Notes under the pieces: model-generated
What the model was told of the DNA's origin: nothing
What the model saw: only the letters and a program-made list of their open reading frames with translations
Database searches by the model: none
Part shown: positions 44,332 to 52,804 of the stretch, one piece after another
How the letters are laid out: the number at the start of each line of letters is the position of its first letter
How positions within the stretch are numbered: the stretch's first letter is position 1
Made by a program: the position numbers and the translations under genes
From: Vallitalea longa
GTDB taxonomy: Bacteria; Bacillota; Clostridia; Lachnospirales; Vallitaleaceae
Reading direction: 5' to 3'
NCBI RefSeq assembly: GCF_027923465.1
Contig: NZ_BRLB01000006.1
Span: 1-64,000, forward strand
DNA length: 64,000 nt

Positions 44332-44640
44332 ATGACAATTACCAATCAATTTATTGCAGTACTTATTATGGCAGTGGTTACATATATTCCGAGAGTAGCA
44401 CCATTAGTTATTTTTAAACGTAAAATCAAGTCAAAGTTCCTTTGTTCTTTTTTAAGTTATGTACCATATGCGGTATTGGGAGCTATGACATTTCCTAGCA
44501 TACTTTATTCAACTAAACACATATATTCTGCGGTAGCAGGACTTTTAACTGCATTAGTCGTAGCATATTTTGATAAAAGCTTAATAAAAGTGGCTGTAAG
44601 TGCTATTCTAACTGTATATATATTTGAATTGCTTATATAG
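44332..44640 (+). CDS. azlD: AzlD family transporter subunit
   Basis: A 102-residue protein with three to four membrane segments and the family motif YIPRVAPLVIFKRKIKSKF. RBS GGAGGAGG lies inside the end of azlC; the start directly follows the azlC stop (TAGATG). It is the obligate partner of AzlC. The operon appears to have no Lrp-type regulator beside it, unlike the Bacillus arrangement. Confidence 0.88.
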   Translation: MTITNQFIAVLIMAVVTYIPRVAPLVIFKRKIKSKFLCSFLSYVPYAVLGAMTFPSILYSTKHIYSAVAGLLTALVVAYFDKSLIKVAVSAILTVYIFELLI

Positions 44641-44696
44641 TAGTGAAACAATATTTCATAGGTGTTTAAAATCAAATGAATGGAGAAAAGATTTTT

Positions 44697-45581
44697 ATGG
44701 GAGAAATAAGATTCATAAAGAACTATAAAGATAATGATTTTCAAAGATTAAGTTTTAATGAACTTGCAAAAGAAACATTTGGTGTTGATTTTGAACCTTG
44801 GTATGAAAAAAAGTTCTGGGATGATAAATATATTCCTTATTCTTTTGTAGATGGAGACAAAGTTATTTCCAATGTCTCGGTTAATGAGATGTCAATAATA
44901 ATTGAAGGTCAAGAGTTAAGTGTCATTCAGATTGGAACGGTAATGACACATAAAGATTACAGAAATAAAGGGTTTGCTAGAAGATTAATGAAACACGTTG
45001 ATGATGATTACAAGAATAAAGCTGATTTCATATTTTTATTTGGTAATGATCATGCTAATGAATTCTATAAAAAATGTGGTTATAGCCCTCTTGAAGAAAA
45101 CTCGTTTGTTACCTATTATACATATAATAATGACAAAAAGAATTCTGAGTTAAGAAAATTGAGTATGTCAGATAAGATGGATATGAATATCATTAGAAGA
45201 TTATCTAAAACTAGAACATACATATCAAATGACTTTGGTATAAGAAATACACAAGGGCTGTTACTTTTCTATATGCTATATGTTTTTACTGATGATATAT
45301 ATTATCTTGAAGAAGATGATATGATTGTAATATATAGTATAGAAGATAATGTATTACAGATATATGATATCTTAAGTAATAAAAATATAGATTTAGAAAA
45401 GGTGCTTCTTCATATAGCTACTAAAAATGTTACAAAAGTTATTTTTAATTTCACACCAGATCTGACAATGAAAGACTTACAGATAAATAAATTAGAAGAG
45501 AATGATACGACATTATTTGTTAAGAATTTCAACAATAATATAACTAAACCTTTTAGATTTCCAGAATTAGCACATGCCTAA
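44697..45581 (+). CDS. GNAT family N-acetyltransferase, two-domain
   Basis: About 294 residues. The N-terminal GNAT domain has IQIGTVMTHKDYRNKGFARRLMKHV (acetyl-CoA motif R-N-K-G-F-A-R, gapped) and FIFLFGNDHANEFYKKCGY. The C-terminal half (about 160-294) resembles the second domain of Eis-like acetyltransferases but lacks clear sterol-carrier features. The ATG at 44697 is preferred, with GGAG 12 nt upstream, over 44676, which has none. It follows azlD by 56 nt and may be in the same transcript. Substrate unknown. Confidence 0.8.
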   Translation: MGEIRFIKNYKDNDFQRLSFNELAKETFGVDFEPWYEKKFWDDKYIPYSFVDGDKVISNVSVNEMSIIIEGQELSVIQIGTVMTHKDYRNKGFARRLMKHVDDDYKNKADFIFLFGNDHANEFYKKCGYSPLEENSFVTYYTYNNDKKNSELRKLSMSDKMDMNIIRRLSKTRTYISNDFGIRNTQGLLLFYMLYVFTDDIYYLEEDDMIVIYSIEDNVLQIYDILSNKNIDLEKVLLHIATKNVTKVIFNFTPDLTMKDLQINKLEENDTTLFVKNFNNNITKPFRFPELAHA

Positions 45582-45630
45582 TAATGTTAGCATTGAAAAT
45601 AAAAAAATACTACATTAATTTGGAAAACGT

Positions 45631-45659
45631 TTGCTTTTTATATTAAAATGTGTTATAAT
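45631..45659 (+). promoter_or_regulatory. Promoter of a leader or small RNA
   Basis: TTGCTT (45631-45636), 17-nt spacer, TATAAT (45654-45659). Confidence 0.6.
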
Positions 45660-45770
45660 GCAAAAAGTTATTAAAGTTATGTAAATGTAAAAATGCTAAT
45701 AAGATGTATTTGTTTTATATAAAATTTTAATATTTGATTATTAAAGACTAATAGCGATATTGGTCTTTTT
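45660..45770 (+). ncRNA. Candidate small RNA or attenuated leader
   Basis: Sequence from the promoter at 45631 to an intrinsic terminator: AAAGACTAATA (45743-45753), GCGA loop, TATTGGTCTTT (45758-45768), then T. About 105 nt with no ORF. The UPF0316 gene begins 157 nt further on, so this is either an independent small RNA or an attenuator for that gene. Confidence 0.45.
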
Positions 45771-45926
45771 ATATTGAAAGAAATATTTTGAAAAGATATA
45801 TTTATCTATAGAATTCCGCGGCTGATAGAATTTTTATAATATATACATATTATTAACAGGAACTACATCATATTTAATGACATTAAAATTCTCATTTAAT
45901 GAGAAAATATATAAGGAGGTGGCGAT

Positions 45927-46463
45927 ATGACACAAGAACTCATATTGACTTTAGTTGGATTATTCATAATCACCTCTCTTACTAATATTTTAGCTACACT
46001 TAAAACAATATTGATTTCAAAAAAAATCATGAACCCAGTATACATTTTAGTATTTATAGATGCAATTATTTTTGCATCAGTACTTACGAAGGTTACTAGT
46101 TCAGGTGGATTTCATTATACAATAGCATATGCATTTGGTAGAACATTTGGTGTGTTTATAGGTGGAAAGATTGAGGAGCGTTTGGCTCTAGGAATTATTG
46201 AAGTGGATTTATTTTTAAGTAACAAAGACAAGATGATTAAAGTCGCAGAAAAGCTTAGAAGAGAAGGATATACAGTTAATAATTTCCTTGCTCGTGGCAT
46301 GCATGGCGATAGAAGACATAAGGTTGAAATAGTAATGAAGAGGAATGAATTTAAAATTCTAGAAAAGATATTAGATGAATATGAAGTAAAAAATCCTACA
46401 CTTAAGATTAAAAATCTTAGTAAAGTAGAAGGTAAGATAACAACTACAAATGTTCATGCGTAA
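45927..46463 (+). CDS. UPF0316 family membrane protein (DUF5698/DUF2179)
   Basis: A 178-residue homologue of the product at 33533: three membrane segments (about 6-28, 36-57, 62-82), then a DUF2179 domain with GYTVNNFLARGMHGDRRHKVEIVMKR (gapped after 20). RBS AAGGAGGTGG 4-6 nt from the ATG. It ends at a good terminator. The function of the family is unknown. Confidence 0.85.
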   Translation: MTQELILTLVGLFIITSLTNILATLKTILISKKIMNPVYILVFIDAIIFASVLTKVTSSGGFHYTIAYAFGRTFGVFIGGKIEERLALGIIEVDLFLSNKDKMIKVAEKLRREGYTVNNFLARGMHGDRRHKVEIVMKRNEFKILEKILDEYEVKNPTLKIKNLSKVEGKITTTNVHA

Positions 46464-46470
46464 TAAAAAA

Positions 46471-46500
46471 AAATCACTAATTGTTTTTAGTGATTTTTTG
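46471..46500 (+). terminator. Terminator after the UPF0316 gene
   Basis: AAATCACTAA (46471-46480) with TTAGTGATTT (46488-46497) followed by T. Confidence 0.85.
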
Positions 46501-46572
46501 CTATATATGAATATATATATATTATAAGATAACAATACTTTAATAAAATACAGAGATAAATTAGCAAAAGAC

Positions 46573-46601
46573 TTGATTTTTTATTAAAATCGTGATAAAA
46601 T
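46573..46601 (+). promoter_or_regulatory. Promoter of asd
   Basis: TTGATT (46573-46578), 17-nt spacer, TAAAAT (46596-46601). The leader of about 110 nt is too short for a lysine riboswitch. Confidence 0.6.
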
Positions 46602-46721
46602 CTACGCATAGCAAAAACAAATGTATATGCTAGAAAGACAAATGATTAATAATGTTTATTCATTATATAAGATATATTTTTTAAAATCAATGAAAAAGAC
46701 TAAAAAGTGAGGTAATAAATT

Positions 46722-47807
46722 ATGGAAAGTAAATTACGTGTTGGTATAATCGGTGCTACTGGTATGGTAGGTCAGAGATTCATTACATTATTACATGAAC
46801 ATCCTTGGTATGACATAGCATGTCTAGCAGCAAGTCCAAGATCAGCTGGTAAAACATATGATGAAGCAGTAAAAGGGCGTTGGGCGCAAGCAATAGATAT
46901 TCCAGAAAAAGTTGCAAATATGACTATGAAAGATGCATCTAATGTTGAAGAAATAAGTAGCATGGTTGATTTTGTTTTTTGTGCTGTAGACATGGATAAA
47001 AAATCAATACGTGAATTAGAAGAAAAATATGCGAAGGTTGAAATACCTGTTGTATCTAATAATTCAGCTAATCGTTGGACAGAAGATGTACCGATGGTGA
47101 TACCTGAGATAAATGATGAACATCTAAAGATTATAGATGTCCAAAGAAAACGTCTTGGAACAAAAAGAGGATTTATAGCAGTGAAACCTAACTGTTCAAT
47201 CCAGAGTTATGTACCTGTTATTAATGCACTTAAGAAGTATAAACCAACAGAAGTTAATGTATGTACTTACCAAGCTATATCAGGAGCAGGAAAAACATTT
47301 AAGAGTTGGCCTGAAATGGTTGATAATGTAATACCTTATATCGGTGGAGAAGAAGAAAAAAGTGAACAGGAACCAATGAAGATCTGGGGTACAATTGAAA
47401 ATGATAAAATCGTAGCATCAACTAAACCAGTAATATCTGCACAATGTATAAGAGTTGCAGCAGCGGACGGACATTTGGCAGCTGTATCAGTTAATTTTGA
47501 AGAAAAACCTGAGGTTGAAGAAGTTATTGAAATAATTAATAATTATTCAGGAAGACCACAAGAATTGAAACTTCCATCTGCACCAAAACAATTTATGAAA
47601 TACATGGAAGAGGATAATCGTCCACAAACAAAAATTGACCGTAACTATGAAAATGGAATGGGCGTAACAGTAGGTAGATTCAGAGAAGATAATTTATATG
47701 ATTACAAATTCGTATGTTTAGCTCATAATACTTTAAGAGGTGCAGCTGGTGGAGCAGTTTTGATTGCGGAGTTATTGACAGCTGAAGGATATATTACTAA
47801 GAAATAG
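46722..47807 (+). CDS. asd: Aspartate-semialdehyde dehydrogenase
   Basis: A 361-residue NADP-dependent enzyme reducing aspartyl phosphate to the semialdehyde, the branch point to lysine/DAP, threonine and methionine. NADP loop GIIGATGMVGQRF; catalytic Cys158 in VKPNCSIQSYVP; AISGAGKTF and VAAADGHLAAVSV. The sequence belongs to the archaeal/fungal-type Asd branch that occurs in many Clostridia. RBS GTGAGG. It is monocistronic with its own promoter and terminator. Its product feeds dapA and eventually Ddh (2746). Confidence 0.94.
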   Translation: MESKLRVGIIGATGMVGQRFITLLHEHPWYDIACLAASPRSAGKTYDEAVKGRWAQAIDIPEKVANMTMKDASNVEEISSMVDFVFCAVDMDKKSIRELEEKYAKVEIPVVSNNSANRWTEDVPMVIPEINDEHLKIIDVQRKRLGTKRGFIAVKPNCSIQSYVPVINALKKYKPTEVNVCTYQAISGAGKTFKSWPEMVDNVIPYIGGEEEKSEQEPMKIWGTIENDKIVASTKPVISAQCIRVAAADGHLAAVSVNFEEKPEVEEVIEIINNYSGRPQELKLPSAPKQFMKYMEEDNRPQTKIDRNYENGMGVTVGRFREDNLYDYKFVCLAHNTLRGAAGGAVLIAELLTAEGYITKK

Positions 47808-47836
47808 ATAGTTTAATAGATGAATATAATTAATAT

Positions 47837-47890
47837 AGGTTTTCTCGTAATTCATTATTCATAAAAATGAATTGTGAGAGAACCTTTTAA
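47837..47890 (+). terminator. Terminator of asd
   Basis: A 20-nt arm beginning AGGTTTTCTC near 47837 pairs with an arm ending GAGAGAACCT, with two mismatches, and TTTT follows. Confidence 0.7.
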
Positions 47891-48013
47891 TTTATTACTT
47901 AACGGTTGCAATTTTTATATGAAGACTATTAAAGTAATTTCTACTCACCAATAGTAACTTATTGCTTATCTAAACATAATATATATAGAACAAATATATT
48001 TAGAGGGAACAGT

Positions 48014-48688
48014 ATGATACCAGAATTGTACTATCACAGACGTCCTGTTTATTACACCGAAAAAGTTAATAAATCTGATAACAGATTGATAACTGTAGTA
48101 GGTATTGGTAGAGTAGATGTTGAGCCAGATACCGCTATTATTAAGATTGGTGTTATTACGAAAGATCCAAATGTAGCAACATCCCAAGATGAAAATAAGA
48201 AAATTATGGACCAGGTTATTAGAGGACTTCTAGATGATGGAGTAAGTCAAACAGATATTAAGACTATCCAATACACTGTAGTACCTCAATATGATTATAT
48301 TGAAGGTAAACAAGATTTTAGAGGTTATGAAGTAAGGCATGTAATAGAGGTTACAGTTACTGATCTAAGTTCAGTTGGAATGATTATGGAAAATGCAGTA
48401 AGAAACGGTGTTAATTATCAACAAGGACTTAACTTTACTGTTGATGAGCCAGAAAAATATTACGAAGATGCATTAGAATTATCAATTATCAATGCACAAG
48501 ATAAGGCAGAAAATATAGGAATGACACTTAATGCTGATATTAATCCACGACCGGTAAAAGTTATTGAAAAAACTAGTAGAGATCAAATGAAACCTTATGA
48601 ATCCGCTGTATATAAAGATGGCGGTATACCTGTTCAATCAGGTAAACTTACCATTGTAGCTATGGTAGAAGCTACGTTTGAATATTAA
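48014..48688 (+). CDS. SIMPL (DUF541) domain protein
   Basis: A 224-residue protein, nearly all SIMPL domain: NRLITVVGIGRVDVEPDTAI at the start, VPQYDYIEGKQDFRGYEVRH, and KLTIVAMVEATFEY at the end. Members form oligomeric periplasmic or cytosolic assemblies of unclear role (oxidative stress, signalling). There is no signal peptide; the first 25 residues are Tyr/Arg-rich. The RBS is AGAGGG. Single gene with a strong terminator. Confidence 0.85.
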   Translation: MIPELYYHRRPVYYTEKVNKSDNRLITVVGIGRVDVEPDTAIIKIGVITKDPNVATSQDENKKIMDQVIRGLLDDGVSQTDIKTIQYTVVPQYDYIEGKQDFRGYEVRHVIEVTVTDLSSVGMIMENAVRNGVNYQQGLNFTVDEPEKYYEDALELSIINAQDKAENIGMTLNADINPRPVKVIEKTSRDQMKPYESAVYKDGGIPVQSGKLTIVAMVEATFEY

Positions 48689-48714
48689 AGACCCCTTAAA
48701 AAAGGGTCTTTTTT
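48688..48714 (+). terminator. Terminator after the SIMPL gene
   Basis: AAGACCCCTT (48688-48697) with AAGGGTCTT (48702-48710) and six T. Confidence 0.88.
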
Positions 48715-48770
48715 AGTGTAGACGTAGCTTATTCTTTGAAAACCAATCCGTGTCTAATAATATATTAATA

Positions 48771-48826
48771 TTGACAATACAAATTATTAATATTATAATA
48801 ACAGTATACGATATCGAAATACGATA
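48771..48826 (+). promoter_or_regulatory. Promoter and probable PadR operator of padR-fetAB
   Basis: TTGACA (48771-48776), 17-nt spacer, TATAAT (48794-48799). Just downstream lie two direct copies of ATACGATA (48806-48813 and 48819-48826) with a CGATATCG palindrome at 48809-48816, a likely autoregulatory operator at the transcription start. Confidence 0.75.
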
Positions 48827-48853
48827 ATGAAAAATGATATAAGGAGCTATGAT

Positions 48854-49174
48854 ATGCAAAACAGTATAAGTAAAAGATTATTTCAAGGTTTTATATGTTT
48901 ACACATATTACATCATGCCCAAGAAGAACCCATATATGGAAGTTGGATGCTAGAAGAACTATCAAAACATGGATATAAATTAAGTCCAGGAACATTATAT
49001 CCGTTGTTACACAATCTTGAGAAAGATGGATTGATTAATCACTATAATGAAAAAGTCAAAGGTAAAATAAGAAAATATTACAGAATTACTGAAGAAGGTA
49101 AAATGGAATTAAAAGAAACAAAAAAATACCTGATAGAATTAATAGCAGAATTAGGAATTGTAGAGGAGGAATGA
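48854..49174 (+). CDS. PadR family transcriptional regulator
   Basis: A 106-residue winged-helix regulator: IYGSWMLEELSKHGYKLSPG, TLYPLLHNLEKDGLI and KIRKYYRITEEGKMELKE are the standard PadR recognition-helix and wing motifs, followed by a short dimerisation helix. AAGGAG 7 nt upstream favours the ATG at 48854 over 48827. It overlaps the ATPase gene by 4 nt (ATGA) and has repeats at its own promoter, so it probably represses itself and fetAB. The effector could be a metal or a drug. Confidence 0.9.
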   Translation: MQNSISKRLFQGFICLHILHHAQEEPIYGSWMLEELSKHGYKLSPGTLYPLLHNLEKDGLINHYNEKVKGKIRKYYRITEEGKMELKETKKYLIELIAELGIVEEE

Positions 49175-49812
49175 ATATGTTCCAATTTAAAGATGTTAAA
49201 TTCAAAGATATACTCGATTTGCCATCATTAAGCATTGAAAAAAATCAAATAACAACATTAGTTGGACAAAGCGGTAGTGGCAAAACTACAATACTTAGAT
49301 TATTAAATAAAATGATTTCTCCAACTGAAGGTAAAATTCTATTTAAAGACAAGCAATTAGATGAGATGGATTCAGTAACACACCGTAGACAAGTAACAAT
49401 GTTGTCCCAAACCCCAATAATATTTGATGGTAATATTAGAGATAATCTCTTGATAGGATTAAAATATCAAAATAGAGATATACCAAACGATACAACTTTA
49501 CAGGATATTCTAAGAAAAGTTCAATTAAACAAAAAATTAGAAGATGACGCACAAAAAATATCGGGGGGTGAAAAACAAAGGCTATCTCTAGCCAGAGTGT
49601 TACTTCTTGATTCACCAATATATTTACTAGATGAACCTTCTTCATCGCTTGATAACAATACAGAAGAATTATTAATCAAAATGATAACAGAATACGTAAA
49701 AGACAACAACAAAACCCTTATAATGGTTACTCATTCCAATGAAATGGCCAACAAATATTCAGACACAATAATAAAAATCAACAAAGGCAGATATATAGAG
49801 GAGGGGATATAG
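49171..49812 (+). CDS. fetA: FetA-like ABC transporter ATP-binding protein
   Basis: A 213-residue ATPase with Walker A VGQSGSGKTT, Q-loop in TMLSQTPIIFDG, signature ISGGEKQRLSLAR, Walker B IYLLDEPSSSLD and switch His in MVTHSNE. Adjacent to a FetB permease, this is the YbbL/FetA type, linked in E. coli to iron export and peroxide resistance. The start may be 49171 (overlapping padR) or 49177; GGAGG serves either. Confidence 0.87.
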   Translation: MNMFQFKDVKFKDILDLPSLSIEKNQITTLVGQSGSGKTTILRLLNKMISPTEGKILFKDKQLDEMDSVTHRRQVTMLSQTPIIFDGNIRDNLLIGLKYQNRDIPNDTTLQDILRKVQLNKKLEDDAQKISGGEKQRLSLARVLLLDSPIYLLDEPSSSLDNNTEELLIKMITEYVKDNNKTLIMVTHSNEMANKYSDTIIKINKGRYIEEGI

Positions 49813-50589
49813 ATGGAAGGAATCATAGACTTATCAGCAATACAGGTTGCATTAGCATATGTATTTGTGCTTTTCGTTCTTGTCATAGTAAAGATCAGAG
49901 GAATCAGTAGAGAAAAAGAAATAATCATATCATCTATAAGGATGACCCTACAGCTGATACTTACAGGGTATGTTCTAGTATATGTATTTGACAATAAAAA
50001 TCCATTTATAACAATATTAATCATAATAATTATGGAATCTTTTGCAATTTACACTGTTTATAAAAAATTTAAAGGAAAGCTATCATCAAAATTGAAAAAA
50101 GTTATAGCACTTGCAATGAGTTTAGGTACATTAACATGCCTAGCATACTTCTTATTTGTAGTTATAAGGTTACCTGAATGGTATGATCCCAGATATTTTA
50201 TTCCTCTAGCAGGTATGATTATAGGAAACTCCATGACAGGTATATCCTTGGGAATTAACTCGCTTCTAGATGGTATGATTGCCAGGAAATCTATAATAGA
50301 AGAAGCTCTCATCCTAGGTGCAACTCCACAACTAGCTTCTAAAAACGTAATAAACAAAGCCTTTGATGCAGCAATTCTCCCCACAATTAATTCCATGCTA
50401 GGAATGGGTATAGTATTTCTACCAGGAATGATGACAGGTCAAATCCTTGCTGGAGTAGTCCCTACCACAGCAATAACCTACCAAATAGCCATAATGCTAG
50501 GTATCTTCGGCTCCGTGTCACTATCAGTCATAATACTTCTTCAACTAGGATACAAAACATTCTTCAATAAAGAAAACCAACTGTCCTAA
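49813..50589 (+). CDS. fetB: FetB-like ABC transporter permease (UPF0014)
   Basis: A 258-residue permease with about six to seven membrane segments. The UPF0014 signatures are SSIRMTLQLILTGYVL, WYDPRYFIPLAGMIIGNSMTGISLG, LILGATPQLASKNVINKAFDAA (gapped) and FLPGMMTGQILAGVVPTTAI. It begins directly after the fetA stop, inside a GAGGAGG context. The last 100 codons use many C-ending triplets (ACC, TAC, GCC, ATC, TTC), unlike the first 100. Counts for 50461-50580 are C 32, G 13. This is part of the asymmetry around element B. Confidence 0.9.
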   Translation: MEGIIDLSAIQVALAYVFVLFVLVIVKIRGISREKEIIISSIRMTLQLILTGYVLVYVFDNKNPFITILIIIIMESFAIYTVYKKFKGKLSSKLKKVIALAMSLGTLTCLAYFLFVVIRLPEWYDPRYFIPLAGMIIGNSMTGISLGINSLLDGMIARKSIIEEALILGATPQLASKNVINKAFDAAILPTINSMLGMGIVFLPGMMTGQILAGVVPTTAITYQIAIMLGIFGSVSLSVIILLQLGYKTFFNKENQLS

Positions 50590-51250
50590 CAATTATCCCT
50601 TAAATAATACAACCGTTAGTCTACACAATAGAACACTCGTTTACCAAGTAATCAATCTAAGTATAGCCAATAATAAGGTATAATGTTCTTTTTTACGAAG
50701 ACCGATCCTTCAGGAGTAAGGCGAAGTAAAAAAGAATATTATACCTTAAACGTTATATCTGTTAGTCCACAATAAACTTCTCTATCCAACAAATAAAAGT
50801 TAACTTCTTAAAGTTTACTTAACTACAACCTTCAAATAATTCTTTTTCCCCCTCTTCAAAATCAGACACCCATCCTGAATATCACCAACTCCAACAACAA
50901 AATCAACATCCTCAATTTTATCCCCATTCAAACTAATTCCACCTTGCTTAATCAATCTTCTTCCTTCTGACTTAGAACCAACAAATTCACACATAAACAA
51001 TAAATCATTAATTGATATTCCACTTTCTATTAACTTTTTGTCAATATCAAAATTAGGCATATCACTAGCAATCTTGTTCTTATCAAAAATTTCAGTAATA
51101 GTTTTAAGAACCTTATCAGCCTCTTCCTTACCATGAACTAATTTAGTTATCTCATAAGCCATTAACCTCTTAGCACCGCGAATATCTTCTTTACATAGTT
51201 GGATAATCTCATCTAGAGGAACTCTAGTAAACAAACGCAATAACATCTCA
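50300..51250 (-). other. Region of strand-asymmetric composition around element B
   Basis: The plus strand is C-rich and G-poor (the minus strand G-rich) through the end of fetB (plus) and the end of tyrS (minus). Hand counts on the plus strand: 50821-51000 C 58, G 5; tyrS 5' end 51841-52020 C 30, G 28. As with element A, the strand bearing the core is G-rich on both flanks. Confidence 0.72.
50674..50748 (-). repeat. Structured intergenic element, copy B
   Basis: A 23-bp stem with one G-T pair: 50674-50696 with 50726-50748. On the minus strand it encloses a core with GCCTTA, TCCT, GAAGGAT, GGTC and CGTAAA in the same order and nearly the same spacing as copy A (26712-26788). The outer arms (TAAGGTATAAT with ATTATACCTTA) differ completely from copy A but are equally self-complementary. 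It lies between convergent fetB and tyrS. No clear T run follows on either strand. Confidence 0.75.
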
Positions 51251-52062
51251 GTATCATCATCATTAACATTGTAGAAATACTGGTAAAAATCAAAAACAGT
51301 AGTTTTATCTCTAGCTACCCATAACGTACCAGATTCTGTTTTACCCATTTTCTTACCTTCTCTGGTCATAAGAAGAGGACAAGTAAGTCCGAACATGATA
51401 TCTCTTTCATCATTATTAGCAAAATTAAGTTTTCTTCCTAAATTAGTTCCAGAAACAATATTTCCCCATTGGTCGCTACCACCAATTTGTAAAGTACATC
51501 CGTATTCCTTGTTAAGATGCACAAAATCATATGATTGCATAAGCATGTAACCCATTTCTAAAAATGTAAGTCCGCCTTCTTCTAATCTTTTAGAATAAGC
51601 ATCTGCAGCTAACATAGTATTAACATTAAAGTGAATACCTATATCTCTCATGAAATCAATATAACTATAAGGATTAATCCATTCTGCATTACTAAGAATG
51701 ATAGCAGGATTATCACCATCAATTTTAATAAATCTGCTTGCGAGTTTTTTGACTTCTTCTACGTTATGTGCCACTTGTTCTTTAGTAAGCATTTTACGCA
51801 TATCACTTTTACCGCTTGGATCCCCAATTAATGCAGTGGCACCACCAATAACTAAAATACCTTTATGTCCAGCGTCTTGTAAGTATCGAAACATCATTAA
51901 AGCAAAAAAGTGTCCTATATGCAAACTGTCAGCAGTAGGATCAATACCTAAGTAAAAGGTAACTGGAGTAGAGCTATTTAGTATTTTTTTAATTTCTTCT
52001 TCATGAGTTAATTGGTAAACGTATCCTCTTTCTTTCAAAGTATCAAAAACATTAGTATCCAT
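50815..52062 (-). CDS. tyrS: Tyrosine--tRNA ligase
   Basis: A 415-residue class Ic synthetase charging tRNA-Tyr. HIGH motif His48-Ile-Gly-His51 in ADSLHIGHF; KMSKS variant KKMGKTESG; QIGGSDQWGNI in the tyrosine pocket; a C-terminal S4-like domain GGISLNGDKIEDVDFVVGVG. Length normal. RBS GGAGG. Regulated by a T-box with a UAC specifier and its own promoter. The last ~60 codons use G-ending triplets heavily (AAG, TTG, GGG, AGG), unlike its 5' end. Confidence 0.96.
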   Translation of the reverse strand: MDTNVFDTLKERGYVYQLTHEEEIKKILNSSTPVTFYLGIDPTADSLHIGHFFALMMFRYLQDAGHKGILVIGGATALIGDPSGKSDMRKMLTKEQVAHNVEEVKKLASRFIKIDGDNPAIILSNAEWINPYSYIDFMRDIGIHFNVNTMLAADAYSKRLEEGGLTFLEMGYMLMQSYDFVHLNKEYGCTLQIGGSDQWGNIVSGTNLGRKLNFANNDERDIMFGLTCPLLMTREGKKMGKTESGTLWVARDKTTVFDFYQYFYNVNDDDTEMLLRLFTRVPLDEIIQLCKEDIRGAKRLMAYEITKLVHGKEEADKVLKTITEIFDKNKIASDMPNFDIDKKLIESGISINDLLFMCEFVGSKSEGRRLIKQGGISLNGDKIEDVDFVVGVGDIQDGCLILKRGKKNYLKVVVK

Positions 52063-52171
52063 AACATAACCTCCATAAATATTTGAATTTAATTTATATA
52101 ATAATCTTTTAGGCCCAAAGATATATTCATTTGTAGTATCAATTCAATTAATAAGTAAATAAAAATGCAAA

Positions 52172-52450
52172 TAAAAAACTCTCATCCTTAATAAAAAGGA
52201 CGAGAGTGTAATCTCACGTGGTACCACCTTGATTTATTGTTATATCACTATAACAATCTTGATAAGCACGCTAATGGTAATCCAATAGGATGCCTTGGTA
52301 TTATAACGTACACCAAACCGTCACTAGTCTACTCGATTAACTTTCGATAGGAAACTCAAAGATGTATTCAAATCAGCTTGTTTTATGCCTTTCACCAACC
52401 GACAATTCTCTTGAAAACGCTACTGATTCTACTAATTCTTATCACAGTCT
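52172..52450 (-). promoter_or_regulatory. T-box leader of tyrS (UAC specifier)
   Basis: On the minus strand: AGAGAA and GTTGGTGAAAGG landmarks of stem I, specifier GAA-UAC with UAC at 52366-52364, T-box AAGGTGGTACCACG at 52230-52217, and a terminator CTCTCGTCCTT/AAGGATGAGAG with six T (52208-52172). Confidence 0.93.
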
Positions 52451-52487
52451 TTAATATATACTTAAATATCAAATTGAATTAATTAAG

Positions 52488-52516
52488 ATTATATGCTTAT
52501 ATTATATGCTTGTCAA
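52488..52516 (-). promoter_or_regulatory. Consensus promoter of tyrS
   Basis: Minus-strand TTGACA (52516-52511), 17-nt spacer, TATAAT (52493-52488). From 52520 to 52804 the sequence is A/T-rich with no clear feature beyond a probable promoter for the next gene. Confidence 0.85.
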
Positions 52517-52804
52517 GGGTGAAAGTTGAACATTTTTTTATAAATATGAATTATAGTGTAGTGGATTTAATTAAATGTAAAAATATTTAAGAGAAATTTA
52601 TTCAATGAAAATATATATTTAATATTTACAATATTATGCATAAGATAAGAAAATATTATAAATATTATAAAATAATTCATGACAAAATTTAAAATTTGAT
52701 TTAGAATATATATATTGAGATTATTGACGAAAACTATCTATATGAATCTCAAGAAAAATACATAAAAAAATTAAATATACTAAAGAAGAGGACTGAGAAA
52801 AACA

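Noticed and set aside
46600-46721. Lysine riboswitch in the asd leader
   Set aside because: The leader is only about 110 nt and lacks the conserved multi-stem core; no terminator or RBS-sequestering stem is visible.
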